Shown piece by piece: positions 19,854 to 29,600 of a stretch of 64,000 nucleotides of DNA. The stretch comes from Natronospira bacteriovora (GTDB lineage: Bacteria > Pseudomonadota > Gammaproteobacteria > Natronospirales > Natronospiraceae). Position 1 is the stretch's first letter, and the number at the start of each line of letters is the position of its first letter. The translations under genes were made by a program, and so were the position numbers. The stretch lies in contig NZ_JAVDDT010000001.1 of NCBI RefSeq assembly GCF_030848495.1, forward strand, positions 310,001 through 374,000, given 5' to 3'. Under the pieces are notes generated by a model. That model searched no databases. It was given only the letters and a program-made list of their open reading frames with translations, and was not told the origin of the DNA.

Positions 19854-20444
19854 ATGTCGCATCGCACGAGCCATCTTCCCAAGCCCCGCAACGCCGTTCA
19901 CGCCTTCATTCGTGAACTGCGTTACCACGAATCCTCCCGCCAGCTGCTCGCCCTGGCTTACATTCTGGTGTTGGCCATCTTCGCCGAACCGGGCGGCCTG
20001 CCGGCCCTGTACGCTGTCGGCTTTGCCATTGCTGGCCTGGGCATGCTGATCCGCCTGTGGGCATCGGGTCATGTGAAGAAGAATCAGGAACTGGCCACTG
20101 ACGGGCCCTACGCCTATGTGCGCCACCCCCTCTACGTGGGCAACATCCTGATGCTGGCCGGCTTCTGCATCGCCTCGCAGCTGTGGTGGTCCATCCCGGT
20201 CATGCTGGCCTTCCTGTGGTTCTATTACCCCACGGCCATCGACTACGAGGATCTCAAGCTCAGCCGCCTGTTCGGTGAACGCTGGAAGAAGTGGGCCGAG
20301 AATACCCATGCCCTGATGCCGCGCTTCCGTGGCCGCGACTTCAAGTTCGGCGGCTGGTCCTTCCGCCAGAGCCTGATGGGCAACGGCGAACCCCTGATCC
20401 TGGTCTATGCCATCTACTGCGCCTGGCATCTGGTCGCGCTGTAA
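19854..20444 (+). CDS. Isoprenylcysteine carboxyl-methyltransferase family membrane protein
   Basis: A 196-residue membrane protein with about four or five hydrophobic segments (LLALAYILVLAIFAEPGG, LYAVGFAIAGLGMLIRLWA, WWSIPVMLAFLWFYY). The conserved catalytic region reads DGPYAYVRHPLYVGNILM and later DYEDLKLSRLFGERWKKW, typical of the ICMT/PEMT-like family that uses SAM at the membrane face. The substrate in bacteria is generally unknown. It lies 52 bp after pepE and 41 bp before the kinase-like gene, all on the + strand, so the three may be one transcript. Confidence 0.85.
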   Translation: MSHRTSHLPKPRNAVHAFIRELRYHESSRQLLALAYILVLAIFAEPGGLPALYAVGFAIAGLGMLIRLWASGHVKKNQELATDGPYAYVRHPLYVGNILMLAGFCIASQLWWSIPVMLAFLWFYYPTAIDYEDLKLSRLFGERWKKWAENTHALMPRFRGRDFKFGGWSFRQSLMGNGEPLILVYAIYCAWHLVAL

Positions 20445-20485
20445 TCGCGTCCGCGAGGCGGGACACCCGCGGCGAGTAGACTTCC

Positions 20486-21181
20486 ATGAGCAGGTCGGCA
20501 CTCACAGAACGGTTCAGGGAAGAGCTGGTTCACTGGGCCCGTGAAGCCGAGCGAACGGATCGCCATTACCTGTCCAAGGGCTATCAGGGGCGTGTTCTGC
20601 TCTACGAATCGGAGTCGCATCGCCTGGTCATCAAGACGCCACCCGCCTGGTGGCCCTACCGCTGGCTTTCCCGCCGCATGCTGCGCCACGAAGCCGCCGT
20701 CTACCAGCACCTTGAAGGGCTCGACGGCATCCCCGTTTGCCATGGGCTGCTGGATGACGCCTACCTGGTTCTGGATTACATCGATGGGCCCTGCCTGCGG
20801 GACACGGACATCCAGAACCGGGATGCTTTCTACCGCGCCTTCATCGGCATCATCCGGCGCATGCACGCCGCCGGTGTGGGCCATGCGGATCTCAAGCGCA
20901 AGGACAACATTCTCGTCGGCCCTGGCGAAAAGCCCTGGCTGATTGACTTTGGCGTCGCTGTCATTCGCAAGCGTGGCTTTCATCCGATCAACCACTTTCT
21001 GTTCAACACGGCGCGCCGCTTCGACCTCAACGCCTGGATCAAGCACAAGTATCGTCGAAACTTCAGAGAGGTCAGTGACAGGGATCGCCGTTTCCTGCAG
21101 CTCACCTGGATGGAGCGTGCCGGGCGGCGCATCAAGCGAAGTTACCGCAAGCTCTGGCCGAGAAAGCGTCGCCAGTCCTGA
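20486..21181 (+). CDS. RIO/BUD32-like serine kinase-fold protein
   Basis: A 231-residue protein with a minimal protein-kinase fold: a VIKTPP lysine near residue 51, HEAAVYQHLEGL, a hinge YLVLDYIDGPCL, the catalytic loop GHADLKRKDNILV near residue 130 and a DFG metal-binding motif in WLIDFGVAVIRK. These place it among RIO1, BUD32 and lipopolysaccharide-core kinase-like proteins. The C-terminus is strongly basic (RRIKRSYRKLWPRKRRQS), which could bind membrane or nucleic acid. Its substrate is unknown; association with the preceding membrane methyltransferase hints at an envelope role, which is inference. The next 113 bp hold nothing recognisable. Confidence 0.75.
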   Translation: MSRSALTERFREELVHWAREAERTDRHYLSKGYQGRVLLYESESHRLVIKTPPAWWPYRWLSRRMLRHEAAVYQHLEGLDGIPVCHGLLDDAYLVLDYIDGPCLRDTDIQNRDAFYRAFIGIIRRMHAAGVGHADLKRKDNILVGPGEKPWLIDFGVAVIRKRGFHPINHFLFNTARRFDLNAWIKHKYRRNFREVSDRDRRFLQLTWMERAGRRIKRSYRKLWPRKRRQS

Positions 21182-21294
21182 TCCATCCCCTGTCATCGAG
21201 TCATTCGGCAGGACGGTGGCATGGCCGGCTACCGCTGGGGACTGGATCGCAAGGCGGCCCTGCTGGCCAGGGAGTCCGACGAGAACGAGACGAC

Positions 21295-21882
21295 TCAGTG
21301 GAAGCGGCCGGCTCCGGCGAAGCGGGAGGCCCAGTAGCCGTTCTCCAGACTGGCCCAGGAGACCGTGCGCCCGGGAGATGGCGAATGCAGGAATCGGCCC
21401 TCACCGCCGTACAGACCCACATGGCTGATACTGATGCCATCCACCGCGAAGAAGATCACGTCCCCTTCCCTCAGTTGGCCGCGATCCACGGGCCGGGCGG
21501 ATCGGAACTGGCGGGTGGTGGTGCGTGGCACATCAATCCCCGCCCGGCGATGGGCGTACTGAACCAGACCACTGCAATCGAAGGCATTGGGCCCGGCCGC
21601 ACCGAGGCGGTAAGGCCGTCCCTTGACCTGCAGGGCGGCCTGCAGCACGGGCGTGGAAAAACCGCCGGCACCATTTTCCCCGCTCGGCGCATCGGATTCC
21701 GGTCCGTCAGGCCAGCTCAGGGCTCGGTTGCGGGACACCTCATGGCTGTCCACCACCGGGCCCGGCCAGTTGAGCCAGCCACCGCCGTTTCCGGACGATG
21801 ACGCTCCCTCCTCCTCCGGCCAGCTGGCGCAGGCCAGTAACGCGAGCAGGCACGGCAGGAGGAGGAAGGGGCGCAACGTCAT
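21295..21882 (-). CDS. NlpC/P60 family cell-wall peptidase, lipoprotein
   Basis: A 195-residue protein with a lipoprotein signal ([11 protein letters not shown] lipobox at about residue 18) and an NlpC/P60 domain. The catalytic cysteine lies in [13 protein letters not shown], the histidine in ISHVGLYGG, and the supporting polar position near FLHSP. Such enzymes cut gamma-D-glutamyl-diaminopimelate bonds in murein peptides. Its ATG overlaps the hutU stop (ATGA), so it is translated with urocanate hydratase, an unusual pairing. The 50-residue linker after the lipobox is rich in Ser, Gly and Pro. Confidence 0.9.
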   Translation of the reverse strand: MTLRPFLLLPCLLALLACASWPEEEGASSSGNGGGWLNWPGPVVDSHEVSRNRALSWPDGPESDAPSGENGAGGFSTPVLQAALQVKGRPYRLGAAGPNAFDCSGLVQYAHRRAGIDVPRTTTRQFRSARPVDRGQLREGDVIFFAVDGISISHVGLYGGEGRFLHSPSPGRTVSWASLENGYWASRFAGAGRFH

Positions 21883-23558
21883 TTGCCGGCACCGTCCTTC
21901 AGCATTGGCAGATCCAGCCCGCGATCGCGGGCAACCTGGCGTGCCAGTTCATAGCCGGCATCGGCATGCCGCATGACGCCCGTGCCCGGGTCATTGACCA
22001 GAACCCGTGACAGGCAGGCCTCGGCGCGCTCCGTACCGTCGGCCACGATGACAACGCCGGAATGGATGGAATAGCCCATGCCAACGCCGCCACCGTGATG
22101 CAGGCTGACCCAGGAGGCACCACCGGCGGTGTTCAGCATGGCATTGAGCAAGGGCCAGTCGGCCACCGCGTCGCTGCCATCCCGCATGCCCTCGGTTTCA
22201 CGGTTGGGCGAAGCGACCGAGCCCGAATCCAGGTGATCCCGCCCGATGACGATGGGGGCTTTCAGCTCGCCCTTGCGCACCATTTCATTGAAGGCCAGGC
22301 CCAGCTGGTCACGTTCGCGGTAACCCACCCAGCAGATGCGCGAGGGCAGACCCTGAAACTGGATGCGCTCGGCGGCGGCATCCATCCAGCGCATCAGCTC
22401 GGTGTTTTCCGGGAACAGCTCCTTGACCTTCTGGTCGGTCTTGTAGATGTCTTCCGGGTCGCCGGACAGGGCTGCCCAGCGGAAGGGCCCCACTCCTTCA
22501 CAGAAGCGCGGCCGAATGTAGAGGGGGACAAAGCCCTTGAAGTCAAAGGCATTCTCCACGCCGGCATCCTGGGCCATGGCACGGATGTTGTTGCCGTAAT
22601 CGAAGGTGGGAATGCCGCGCTCATGGAACCCCAGCATGGCGCGTACCTGGATGGCCATGGAGGCCTTGGATTTCGCCACATAGGCCCTGGGATCCCGTTC
22701 GCGGAGTTCGGCGGCCTGGTCCAGAGTGAAGCCGACGGGAATGTAGCCATTGAGCGGGTCATGGGCCGAGGTCTGGTCCGTGACCAGATCCGGGTGACGG
22801 TCGCCGTCCAGAATCTCGCCAAAGACGTCCGCGGCGTTGCCCAGCAGTCCGATCGAGGTGGCCTCGCCCTTTTCCAGGGCCTCGTCGAGCAGGCGGAAGG
22901 CCTCCTCCAGGCTGTCCGCACGTTTGTCCAGGTAGCCGGTCTCCAGGCGCTTCTCGATCCGACTCGGATCCACCTCCACGGAAATAGAAGCCAGACCGGC
23001 AATGGACGCCGCCAGAGGCTGGGCACCGCCCATGCCGCCGAGGCCACCCGTTAGCAGCCAACGGCCACGGGGATTGCCATTGAAATGCTGGCGCACGGCT
23101 TCGGCAAAAGTCTCGTAGGTACCCTGCACGATGCCCTGGGAGCCGATGTAGATCCAGGAGCCGGCCGTCATCTGGCCGTACATCATCAGCCCTTTCTTAT
23201 CCAGCTCGTGGAAGTGGTCCCAGTTGGCCCAGTTGGGCACCAGGTTGGAATTGGCGATCAGAACCCTGGGTGCCTGCTCATGGGTGCGAAACACCCCCAC
23301 CGGCTTGCCGGACTGGACCAGCAGGGTTTCATCATCTTCCAGGCGACGCAGCGTGTCGACAATGGCATCGAAGCACTCCCAGTCCCGGGCCGCACGGCCG
23401 ATGCCCCCGTAAACCACGAGTTCCTTCGGGTTCTCGGCCACCGCCGGATCGAGGTTGTTGTGCAGCATGCGCAGGGCGGCCTCCTGAACCCAGCCCTTGC
23501 AGCTCTTCTCACTGCCCGTGGGCGCATGCAGCTCGATGTCACGAAAACGCTGACTCAC
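21879..23558 (-). CDS. hutU: Urocanate hydratase
   Basis: HutU adds water to urocanate using tightly bound NAD+ as an electrophile, giving imidazolone propionate. The 559-residue protein has normal length and the NAD-binding [14 protein letters not shown] at about residue 170, [20 protein letters not shown], and [15 protein letters not shown] near the C-terminus. The start is GTG 23558 with AGGGGAGA upstream. It stands 6 kb from hutH/hutI and is followed by an overlapping NlpC/P60 gene. The intergenic region to the divergent BlaI gene is 168 bp; no HutC operator was recognised. Confidence 0.97.
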   Translation of the reverse strand: MSQRFRDIELHAPTGSEKSCKGWVQEAALRMLHNNLDPAVAENPKELVVYGGIGRAARDWECFDAIVDTLRRLEDDETLLVQSGKPVGVFRTHEQAPRVLIANSNLVPNWANWDHFHELDKKGLMMYGQMTAGSWIYIGSQGIVQGTYETFAEAVRQHFNGNPRGRWLLTGGLGGMGGAQPLAASIAGLASISVEVDPSRIEKRLETGYLDKRADSLEEAFRLLDEALEKGEATSIGLLGNAADVFGEILDGDRHPDLVTDQTSAHDPLNGYIPVGFTLDQAAELRERDPRAYVAKSKASMAIQVRAMLGFHERGIPTFDYGNNIRAMAQDAGVENAFDFKGFVPLYIRPRFCEGVGPFRWAALSGDPEDIYKTDQKVKELFPENTELMRWMDAAAERIQFQGLPSRICWVGYRERDQLGLAFNEMVRKGELKAPIVIGRDHLDSGSVASPNRETEGMRDGSDAVADWPLLNAMLNTAGGASWVSLHHGGGVGMGYSIHSGVVIVADGTERAEACLSRVLVNDPGTGVMRHADAGYELARQVARDRGLDLPMLKDGAGK

Positions 23559-23671
23559 CTTTCATCTCCCCTGTCTTGAATGTCATGGCAATGCTGAAAC
23601 GGAATTGTACCAGCGCCGGAGAGCGCTCAGGCAGCAGAAGCAGGCAACTTGAACTATACTGGCCGTTGTTG

Positions 23672-23689
23672 GTACGATCACCTGCGTAC
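23672..23689. promoter_or_regulatory. Possible BlaI-type operator
   Basis: An inverted repeat GTACG-N8-CGTAC lies 38 bp before the blaI-like start, with TATACT at 23655-23660 as a possible -10 just upstream. BlaI/MecI repressors usually autoregulate through such dyads. The match to the classic TACA-N-TGTA core is only partial. Confidence 0.35.
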
Positions 23690-23726
23690 GAACAGACTCG
23701 TAATCTGCCGAGGCTACCTTCAGGCC

Positions 23727-24140
23727 ATGAAGAAACCATCCGCACCAACCCGTTCGGAACTCAGACTGCTCCAGCAGCTGTGGGCGCACGGCCCATCCAC
23801 GGTGCGGGACGTTCATGAGCGGGTGAAAGACGAGACCGATGTCAGCTACACCACGGTTCTCAAGCAGCTGCAGATCATGCACGAGAAGGGCCTGGTGAGC
23901 CGCGAGACCAGCAGCCGGGCCCACTGCTACAAGGCGGCCGTCGAACAACAGGCCACCCGGCAGAACATGCTGGACGATTTCCTGAACCGGGTGTATCAGG
24001 GTTCGGCGGCCGAGCTGGTGGTTCAGGCGCTGGGTCTGTCACGCCCGGCCAGCCGTGAAGAGCTGGAGGAGATCGAGAAAACCATCCAGCTCATGAAGGC
24101 CCAGTCAGACTCAGGTGACAAGACGCCCCGGGAGAACTAG
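23727..24140 (+). CDS. BlaI/MecI/CopY family transcriptional repressor
   Basis: A 137-residue winged-helix regulator. Visible features are SELRLLQQLWAHGPSTVRDV (helices 1-2), VSYTTVLKQLQIMHEKGLV (recognition helix and wing) and a C-terminal dimerisation part with FLNRVYQGSAAELVVQAL. Family members repress their own operon and are cleaved by a partner M56 membrane protease, here the next gene 26 bp downstream. The ATG at 23727 is preferred because the family begins about here; an in-frame start at 23649 adds an unrelated tail. No beta-lactamase gene is adjacent, so the sensed signal is unknown. Confidence 0.9.
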   Translation: MKKPSAPTRSELRLLQQLWAHGPSTVRDVHERVKDETDVSYTTVLKQLQIMHEKGLVSRETSSRAHCYKAAVEQQATRQNMLDDFLNRVYQGSAAELVVQALGLSRPASREELEEIEKTIQLMKAQSDSGDKTPREN

Positions 24141-24166
24141 GGGGCGCGGACGGCAGGGAACAGGCC

Positions 24167-26017
24167 ATGATCGAAGCGCAGGTCATCCATACCCTCGGAT
24201 TCACGCTCTTGCACTTTCTGTGGCAAGGGCTGCTGCTCGGTGCCGTCTATGGCAGCGGCCGCTGGCTGCTGCGATCGGCTTCGCCGGCAAGCCGGTATGG
24301 CTGGGCCCTGGGCGCGCTGATGCTGCTCGCCCTGACGCCGATCATGACCTTCATCCATCTTTTGCCGTCGGCGTCGAATGCCCCGCTGGCCGTCCCTGAT
24401 TCACTCCGGTACACGGCCGACACGGTCTCGGCCACCTCGGCGGCCGCCGGCTTTGATGTCGGGCTGCTGCTCCCCTGGGTCGTAACCGCCTGGCTGCTGG
24501 GGGTTGCCCTCATGTCCTTCCGGCTGGGGCTGGGCTGGTGGTACATCCATCAATTGCGCAGGACGGCGGATTACGCCATTCCGGAACGCTGTCAGCGCAT
24601 CCTGGACGACATGCGCCATCGTCTCGGAGTGATGCAGCGGGCCGGACTGGCAATGAGCGAACGTATCCACGGCCCCATGCTGGTGGGCGTCTTCCGCCCC
24701 CTGGTTCTGATGCCGGCCAGCCTGGCAACGGGCCTGACACCCAGGCAGCTGGAAATGGTGCTGGCTCATGAACTGGCCCATCTCAAGCGCTTTGATCATG
24801 TCATCAACTTCCTGCAGACACTGACCGAAACCCTGTTTTTCTACCAGCCGGTGGTGCGCTGGGTATCCCGTGACATCCGGGTGGAACGTGAACTGGTCAG
24901 TGATCAGCTGGCCGTGGCCACCACCGGGGATCGGGTTGCCTATGCGGAGACGCTGCTGGCCCTGGAGAAACGCCGGGGTGACCGTCTGTCCCTGGCCATC
25001 AGCATGGCCGATCGGCAGATCGCGGCACGGGTCAAACGCCTGCTCATGTCCCCGCGACAGCAATCCGGCAGCGTGATTGCGAGCATGGCCACGCTGGTTC
25101 TGGTGGTGGCTTCCCTGTCCGCCGGTGTCGGCCTTCATCTCCAGGAAGAAGCCGAGCCCCAGGTCGAAACACCGGCCACGACCTCGCCCGCCACGCTGGA
25201 TGACGCAGCGATTGAGGATGCCATGGTCGGCGACGACCGGATCACCGAGCTGGCCACTGAATCCCTGACGGAAGAAACGCCTGACACCGCCGTGGCCGAG
25301 CCGGTGGAGCCGGCTGGTTCTGCGCCGCTCGATGATGACGGGGTTCAGGAGGAAGAAGTGCAGCTGGCGGCATTGAGCGACGTGAGCCAGACAGACACTC
25401 TCGGCGAAAGCAGCCACCTCAGCGATGAGTCGCCGGCGCTCTCCCGTGAAGCGGTCGAGAATGCCAACACGGGCACGGAAGGCACTGAAGCAGAGAGGCC
25501 TCTGATTGACGACACGGCCGGTGACGAGGCCACGGAAGGTGTGGCAGAGCGCGAGGAAGAGGAGGCGGTGGACACGGCCGTTCCGTTGCTTGCGCTGGCC
25601 GACGTGGAGAGTGATGCCACGGCGATTCCGAACAACCGTCCCCGTCCGAGGGACGCTCGAATGACGGAAGAAGCAACTCGCGAATCAAGGCCGGAGCCCC
25701 GCATTGACGGTGGTGAGGTGATCGAACAACACGCTCCCCACTATCCCTCCATGGCCAAGCGCCAGGGTCTCGAAGGCCGTGTGGAACTCAGCCTGACCGT
25801 CGACCGGAATGGCCGGGTGAGCGAAGTCTGGATCATCGAGGAGTCTCCCCGGGGATACGGGTTCGGCCGTGAAGCGATCCGTGCGGCCCAGCAATGGCGC
25901 TTCGAACCTTTCACACGCGATGGCGAACCGGTGCCCCGCGAAATCCGCACCGGCTTCGACTTCGAGGAACCCACTGACTGCAGCCGCATGACCGGCTCGA
26001 ACATCCCGCGCTGCTGA
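24167..26017 (+). CDS. M56/BlaR1-like membrane metallopeptidase fused to a TonB C-terminal domain
   Basis: The 616-residue protein has four N-terminal membrane segments around a cytosolic zinc protease loop with HELAHLKRFDH near residue 201, and a fifth segment at about residues 304-326 (MATLVLVVASLSAGVGL). A long acidic, Thr/Glu-rich linker follows at about 328-510. The end is a TonB-type domain (HYPSMAKRQGLEGRVELSLT, then RAAQQWRFEPF). There is no penicillin-binding sensor domain as in BlaR1. It pairs with the BlaI repressor upstream. An envelope-stress or peptide sensor with a TonB-like periplasmic arm is a reasonable guess, not a demonstrated role. Confidence 0.9.
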   Translation: MIEAQVIHTLGFTLLHFLWQGLLLGAVYGSGRWLLRSASPASRYGWALGALMLLALTPIMTFIHLLPSASNAPLAVPDSLRYTADTVSATSAAAGFDVGLLLPWVVTAWLLGVALMSFRLGLGWWYIHQLRRTADYAIPERCQRILDDMRHRLGVMQRAGLAMSERIHGPMLVGVFRPLVLMPASLATGLTPRQLEMVLAHELAHLKRFDHVINFLQTLTETLFFYQPVVRWVSRDIRVERELVSDQLAVATTGDRVAYAETLLALEKRRGDRLSLAISMADRQIAARVKRLLMSPRQQSGSVIASMATLVLVVASLSAGVGLHLQEEAEPQVETPATTSPATLDDAAIEDAMVGDDRITELATESLTEETPDTAVAEPVEPAGSAPLDDDGVQEEEVQLAALSDVSQTDTLGESSHLSDESPALSREAVENANTGTEGTEAERPLIDDTAGDEATEGVAEREEEEAVDTAVPLLALADVESDATAIPNNRPRPRDARMTEEATRESRPEPRIDGGEVIEQHAPHYPSMAKRQGLEGRVELSLTVDRNGRVSEVWIIEESPRGYGFGREAIRAAQQWRFEPFTRDGEPVPREIRTGFDFEEPTDCSRMTGSNIPRC

Positions 26018-26042
26018 ACGCCAAAAACCGGGTTGCATAAAA

Positions 26043-26635
26043 AGGTTCTTCGCGGAAAAGCGGAGAGGGAACTCGGGCGTGGTTGCCGGGGCGGGTCTTG
26101 GTGGCCCTGACCAGAACACGCCGTGAATACGTCCCTGTAGGCTCGAGGGAAACATCCCTGTTTCCCACGGTTCTGGTCAGGGCCACCAAGACCCTTTCCA
26201 GAGCGGTGATTCGTCGGGTTGGTGGGGGCGTGCCCGGAAGCGTAAGGGGAACCACTGCCCGCTCCCTTTGTACCCGCAGCCAACGGGATTTCTCCTCTCG
26301 CGAGGCGCGACGAACGTCGTGTAGCCACTGCGCTACATGAGTGAGGAGCAACGACGTCGAGAGGAAGAATCCCGTCGGCCCGAAGGGTTGGTGCTGAGAG
26401 CGGCTGTCTCTGCGTTGCATCGCTTGCCCGTAGCACAGAGGCTACTGTGCGGCGCAATGCGCCTTGAGTCAGCCACTCTCAGCGCCAACTGCGGGTACAA
26501 AGGGAGTGGGCAGTGGTTCCAAACAGGACGTTGATTTCGCAGCCTACAGGGACGTACTTGCGGCGGTTCCGGGCACGCCCCCACCAACCCGACGCCCCCT
26601 AACCGCCCGGCCCTCCCCGCTTTTCCGCGAAGAGC
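26043..26635. repeat. Nested palindromic element, about 593 bp, non-coding
   Basis: This stretch consists almost wholly of inverted repeats nested in each other. Outer arms 26043-26068 and 26610-26635 match at 24 of 26 positions. Inside are a hairpin of two perfect 25-bp arms (26092-26116 with 26169-26193), a perfect 28-bp pair (26211-26238 with 26566-26593), a 29 of 30 pair (26248-26277 with 26489-26518), an 18-bp pair (26282-26299 with 26357-26374) and a 20-bp pair (26386-26405 with 26469-26488). A 16-bp segment at 26127-26142 also complements 26539-26554. Small open frames cross it on both strands but look like nothing known. It lies between convergent genes. Confidence 0.92.
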
Positions 26636-26637
26636 CA

Positions 26638-26668
26638 TAAAAAAAGCCCACCCGATTCGGGTGGGCTT
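26638..26668 (-). terminator. purL: Rho-independent terminator of purL
   Basis: An 8-bp stem GCCCACCC / GGGTGGGC with a 5-base loop is followed, on the minus strand, by seven T residues (the A-run at 26638-26644). On the + strand only three T residues follow, so it mainly serves purL. Confidence 0.92.
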
Positions 26669-26689
26669 TCTGCGTTCACCGCGGGGCGA

Positions 26690-29600
26690 TCAGCCCAACC
26701 AGCGTCGGGCGTTGCGGAACATGCGCAGCCAGGGGCCATCATCCCCGGGCCAGTCGGCCGGCGCCCAGGAATGGTTCACGGTACGGGTGATGCGTTCCGG
26801 GTGAGGCATCATGATGGTGGCCCGGCCATCCGGCGTGGTCAGGCCCGTGATGCCGGCCGGGGAGCCGTTGGGATTGGCCGGATATTGTTCCGCCACCTGG
26901 CCGCGGTTATCCACGTAGCGCAGGCTGACCAGGCCACCCCGTTCCACGGCCTGCTGATCCGTGGCTGACGCAAAGGCCGCCCGGCCCTCCCCGTGGGCAA
27001 TCGCAATGGGCAGACGGGAACCGGCCATGCCGCCCAGGAACAGCGAAGGGCTGTCCATGACTTCCACCAGACTGTAGCGGGCCTCGAACTGCTCGGAGCG
27101 GTTGCGCAGGAAGCGAGGCCAGTTCTCCGCTCCGGGGATGATGTCGCGCAGTGTGGCCAGCATCTGGCAGCCATTGCAGACGCCCAGGGCAAAATGATTC
27201 TCGTCGGCGAAGAAGCGGGCAAAGATCTCCCGGGCCTGGTCGTTGAAGAGGATCGACTTGGCCCAGCCCTGACCGGCACCGAGTACGTCGCCATAGGAGA
27301 AGCCGCCGCAGGCCACCAGGCCCTGCATGGCCTCCAGTTTTTCGCGCCCCCCGACGATATCCTGCATATGCACATCCACCGCCTCGAAACCGGCGCGGTG
27401 GAAGCTGGCCGCCATTTCCACATGACCGTTGACGCCCTGCTCGCGCAGGATGGCCACCCGCGGGCGGGCACCGGTTCCGATCATGGGCGCGGCAATGTCC
27501 TCGGCGGGATCGAAACTCAATACCGGGCTCAGACCGGGGTCTTGCCGATCCAGGATGTCTTCCAGTGCCTCGTCCGCACAGGCCGGGTTGTCACGCAACC
27601 GCTGCATGCGGTGGCTGACCCGGCTCCAGGGGGCGAGCCAGTCGAACAGGGAAGCTGCCAGCAGGGTATCGCCGTCCCGGCTGATGCGGACACGGTCATC
27701 GGACTGCGGGCGCCCCAGCCAGTGCAGGGCCTGGTCAAGACCGGCCTCGGCGAAGGCCGCCATCACGGCTTCACGATCGGCATCCGCCACCTGAAGCACG
27801 GCGCCCAGCTCTTCGTTGAACAGCACCGCCGCCGCGTCATCGCCCAGGCCATCCAGGTTCACGTCGAAACCGCAGCGACCGGCGAAGGCCATTTCAGCCA
27901 GGGTGGCGAGCAGACCGCCATCGGAACGATCGTGGTAGGCCAGCACACGACCCTCGGCCAGCAGCGCCTGTACCGCCTGGAAGAAGCCGGACAGCAAGGC
28001 CGGCTCATCCAGGTCCGGCGCGGTATCGCCAAAGCCCTGTTCCACCTGGGCGAGAATGGAACCCGCCAGGCGGTTCTGGCCACGGCCAAGATCCACCAGC
28101 AGCAGCTCCGAATCGCCACGCGGCAGAAGCTGCGGAGTGACCGAAAGGCGGACATCGCTGACCGGCGCAAAGGCGGAAACGATCAGCGACACCGGCGAGA
28201 CCACGGCCTTGTCACCGTTCTCGTCCTGCCACTGGGTCTTCATGGACAGGGAGTCCTTGCCCACCGGGATGGTCAGGCCCAACTCACTGCACAGTTCGTG
28301 GCCCACGGCCTTGACGGTGTCAAAGAGGATGGCGTCCTCGTTCCCGTGATTGGCGGCGGCCATCCAGTTGGCGGACAGGCGCACGGTTCTGAGATTGCCG
28401 ATGTGGGCCGACGCGATATTGGTGATGGCCTCGCCCACCGCCATGCGCCCGGAGGCCGGGCCGTTGATGACGGCCAGCGGGGTGCGCTCGCCCATGGCCA
28501 TGGCCTCGCCGGTGAAACCCTCGTAGCCGGACAGGGTCACGGCGCAATCGGCCACCGGCACCTGCCAGGGACCGACCATCTGATCGCGCACGCTCAGCCC
28601 GCCCACACTGCGATCACCGATGGTGATCAGGAAACGCTTGTCAGCGACCGTGGGGTGCGCCAGTACCTTCTCCACCGCCGACGCCAGATCCACGCCTTCC
28701 GTACTGAAAGGCCTGGGGCGGGCGACGGGCCGTCGGGTGTCACGGGACATCTTCGGCGGCTTGCCCAGCAGCACCTCCATGGGCATGTCGACCGGCTGGT
28801 TGTTGAAGTGCGGATCCACCACCGTCAGCTGCGGCTCCACGGTGGCCTCGCCCACGTCGGCGAAGGGGCAGCGCTCACGCTCGCAGATGGCCTCGAAACG
28901 GGGCAGATCCTCCGCGGCAATGGCGAGTACATAGCGTTCCTGGGCCTCGTTGCACCAGATGCCCATGGGCGACATGCCCGGTTCGGCATTGGGTATGCGG
29001 CGCAGATCGATGCGACCGCCCCGGCCGGCATCGTCAAGAATCTCGGGGATGGCATTGGAAAGGCCGCCGGCGCCCACGTCATGGATGGAGAGAATCGGGT
29101 TGCCCTCGCCCAGGGCCCAGCAGCGATCGATCACTTCCTGACAGCGACGCTCGATCTCCGGGTTCTCCCGCTGCACGGAGGCAAAATCCAGTTCCGCTTC
29201 GCTGGCACCGCTGGCCATGGACGAAGCCGCCCCGCCACCCAGACCGATCAGCATGGCCGGCCCGCCCAGCACGATGACCCGCGCACCGGCCGGCACTTCC
29301 CGCTTTTCCACATGGCCGTCGCGGATATTGCCCATGCCGCCGGCGATCATGATCGGCTTGTGATAGCCGCGTACCGGCGCATCTCCTTCCTCCGCCTGCT
29401 GTTCATAGCTGCGGAAGTAACCGGCCAGGTTGGGCCGGCCGAATTCGTTGTTGAAGGCGGCCCCGCCAATGGGGCCTTCCAGCATGATATCCAGGGCCGA
29501 GGCGATGCGATCGGGACGGCCGGTGTCGGGTTCCCAGTCGGCGGTGGCGCCGGGGATCCGCAGGGCGGACACGGAAAAACCGGTCAGGCCCGCCTTGGGC

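Noticed and set aside
26083-26638. Small open frames on both strands inside the nested palindrome
   Set aside because: They are Arg/Ser-rich, lack ribosome sites and follow the inverted arms; the structure explains the sequence better than coding does.
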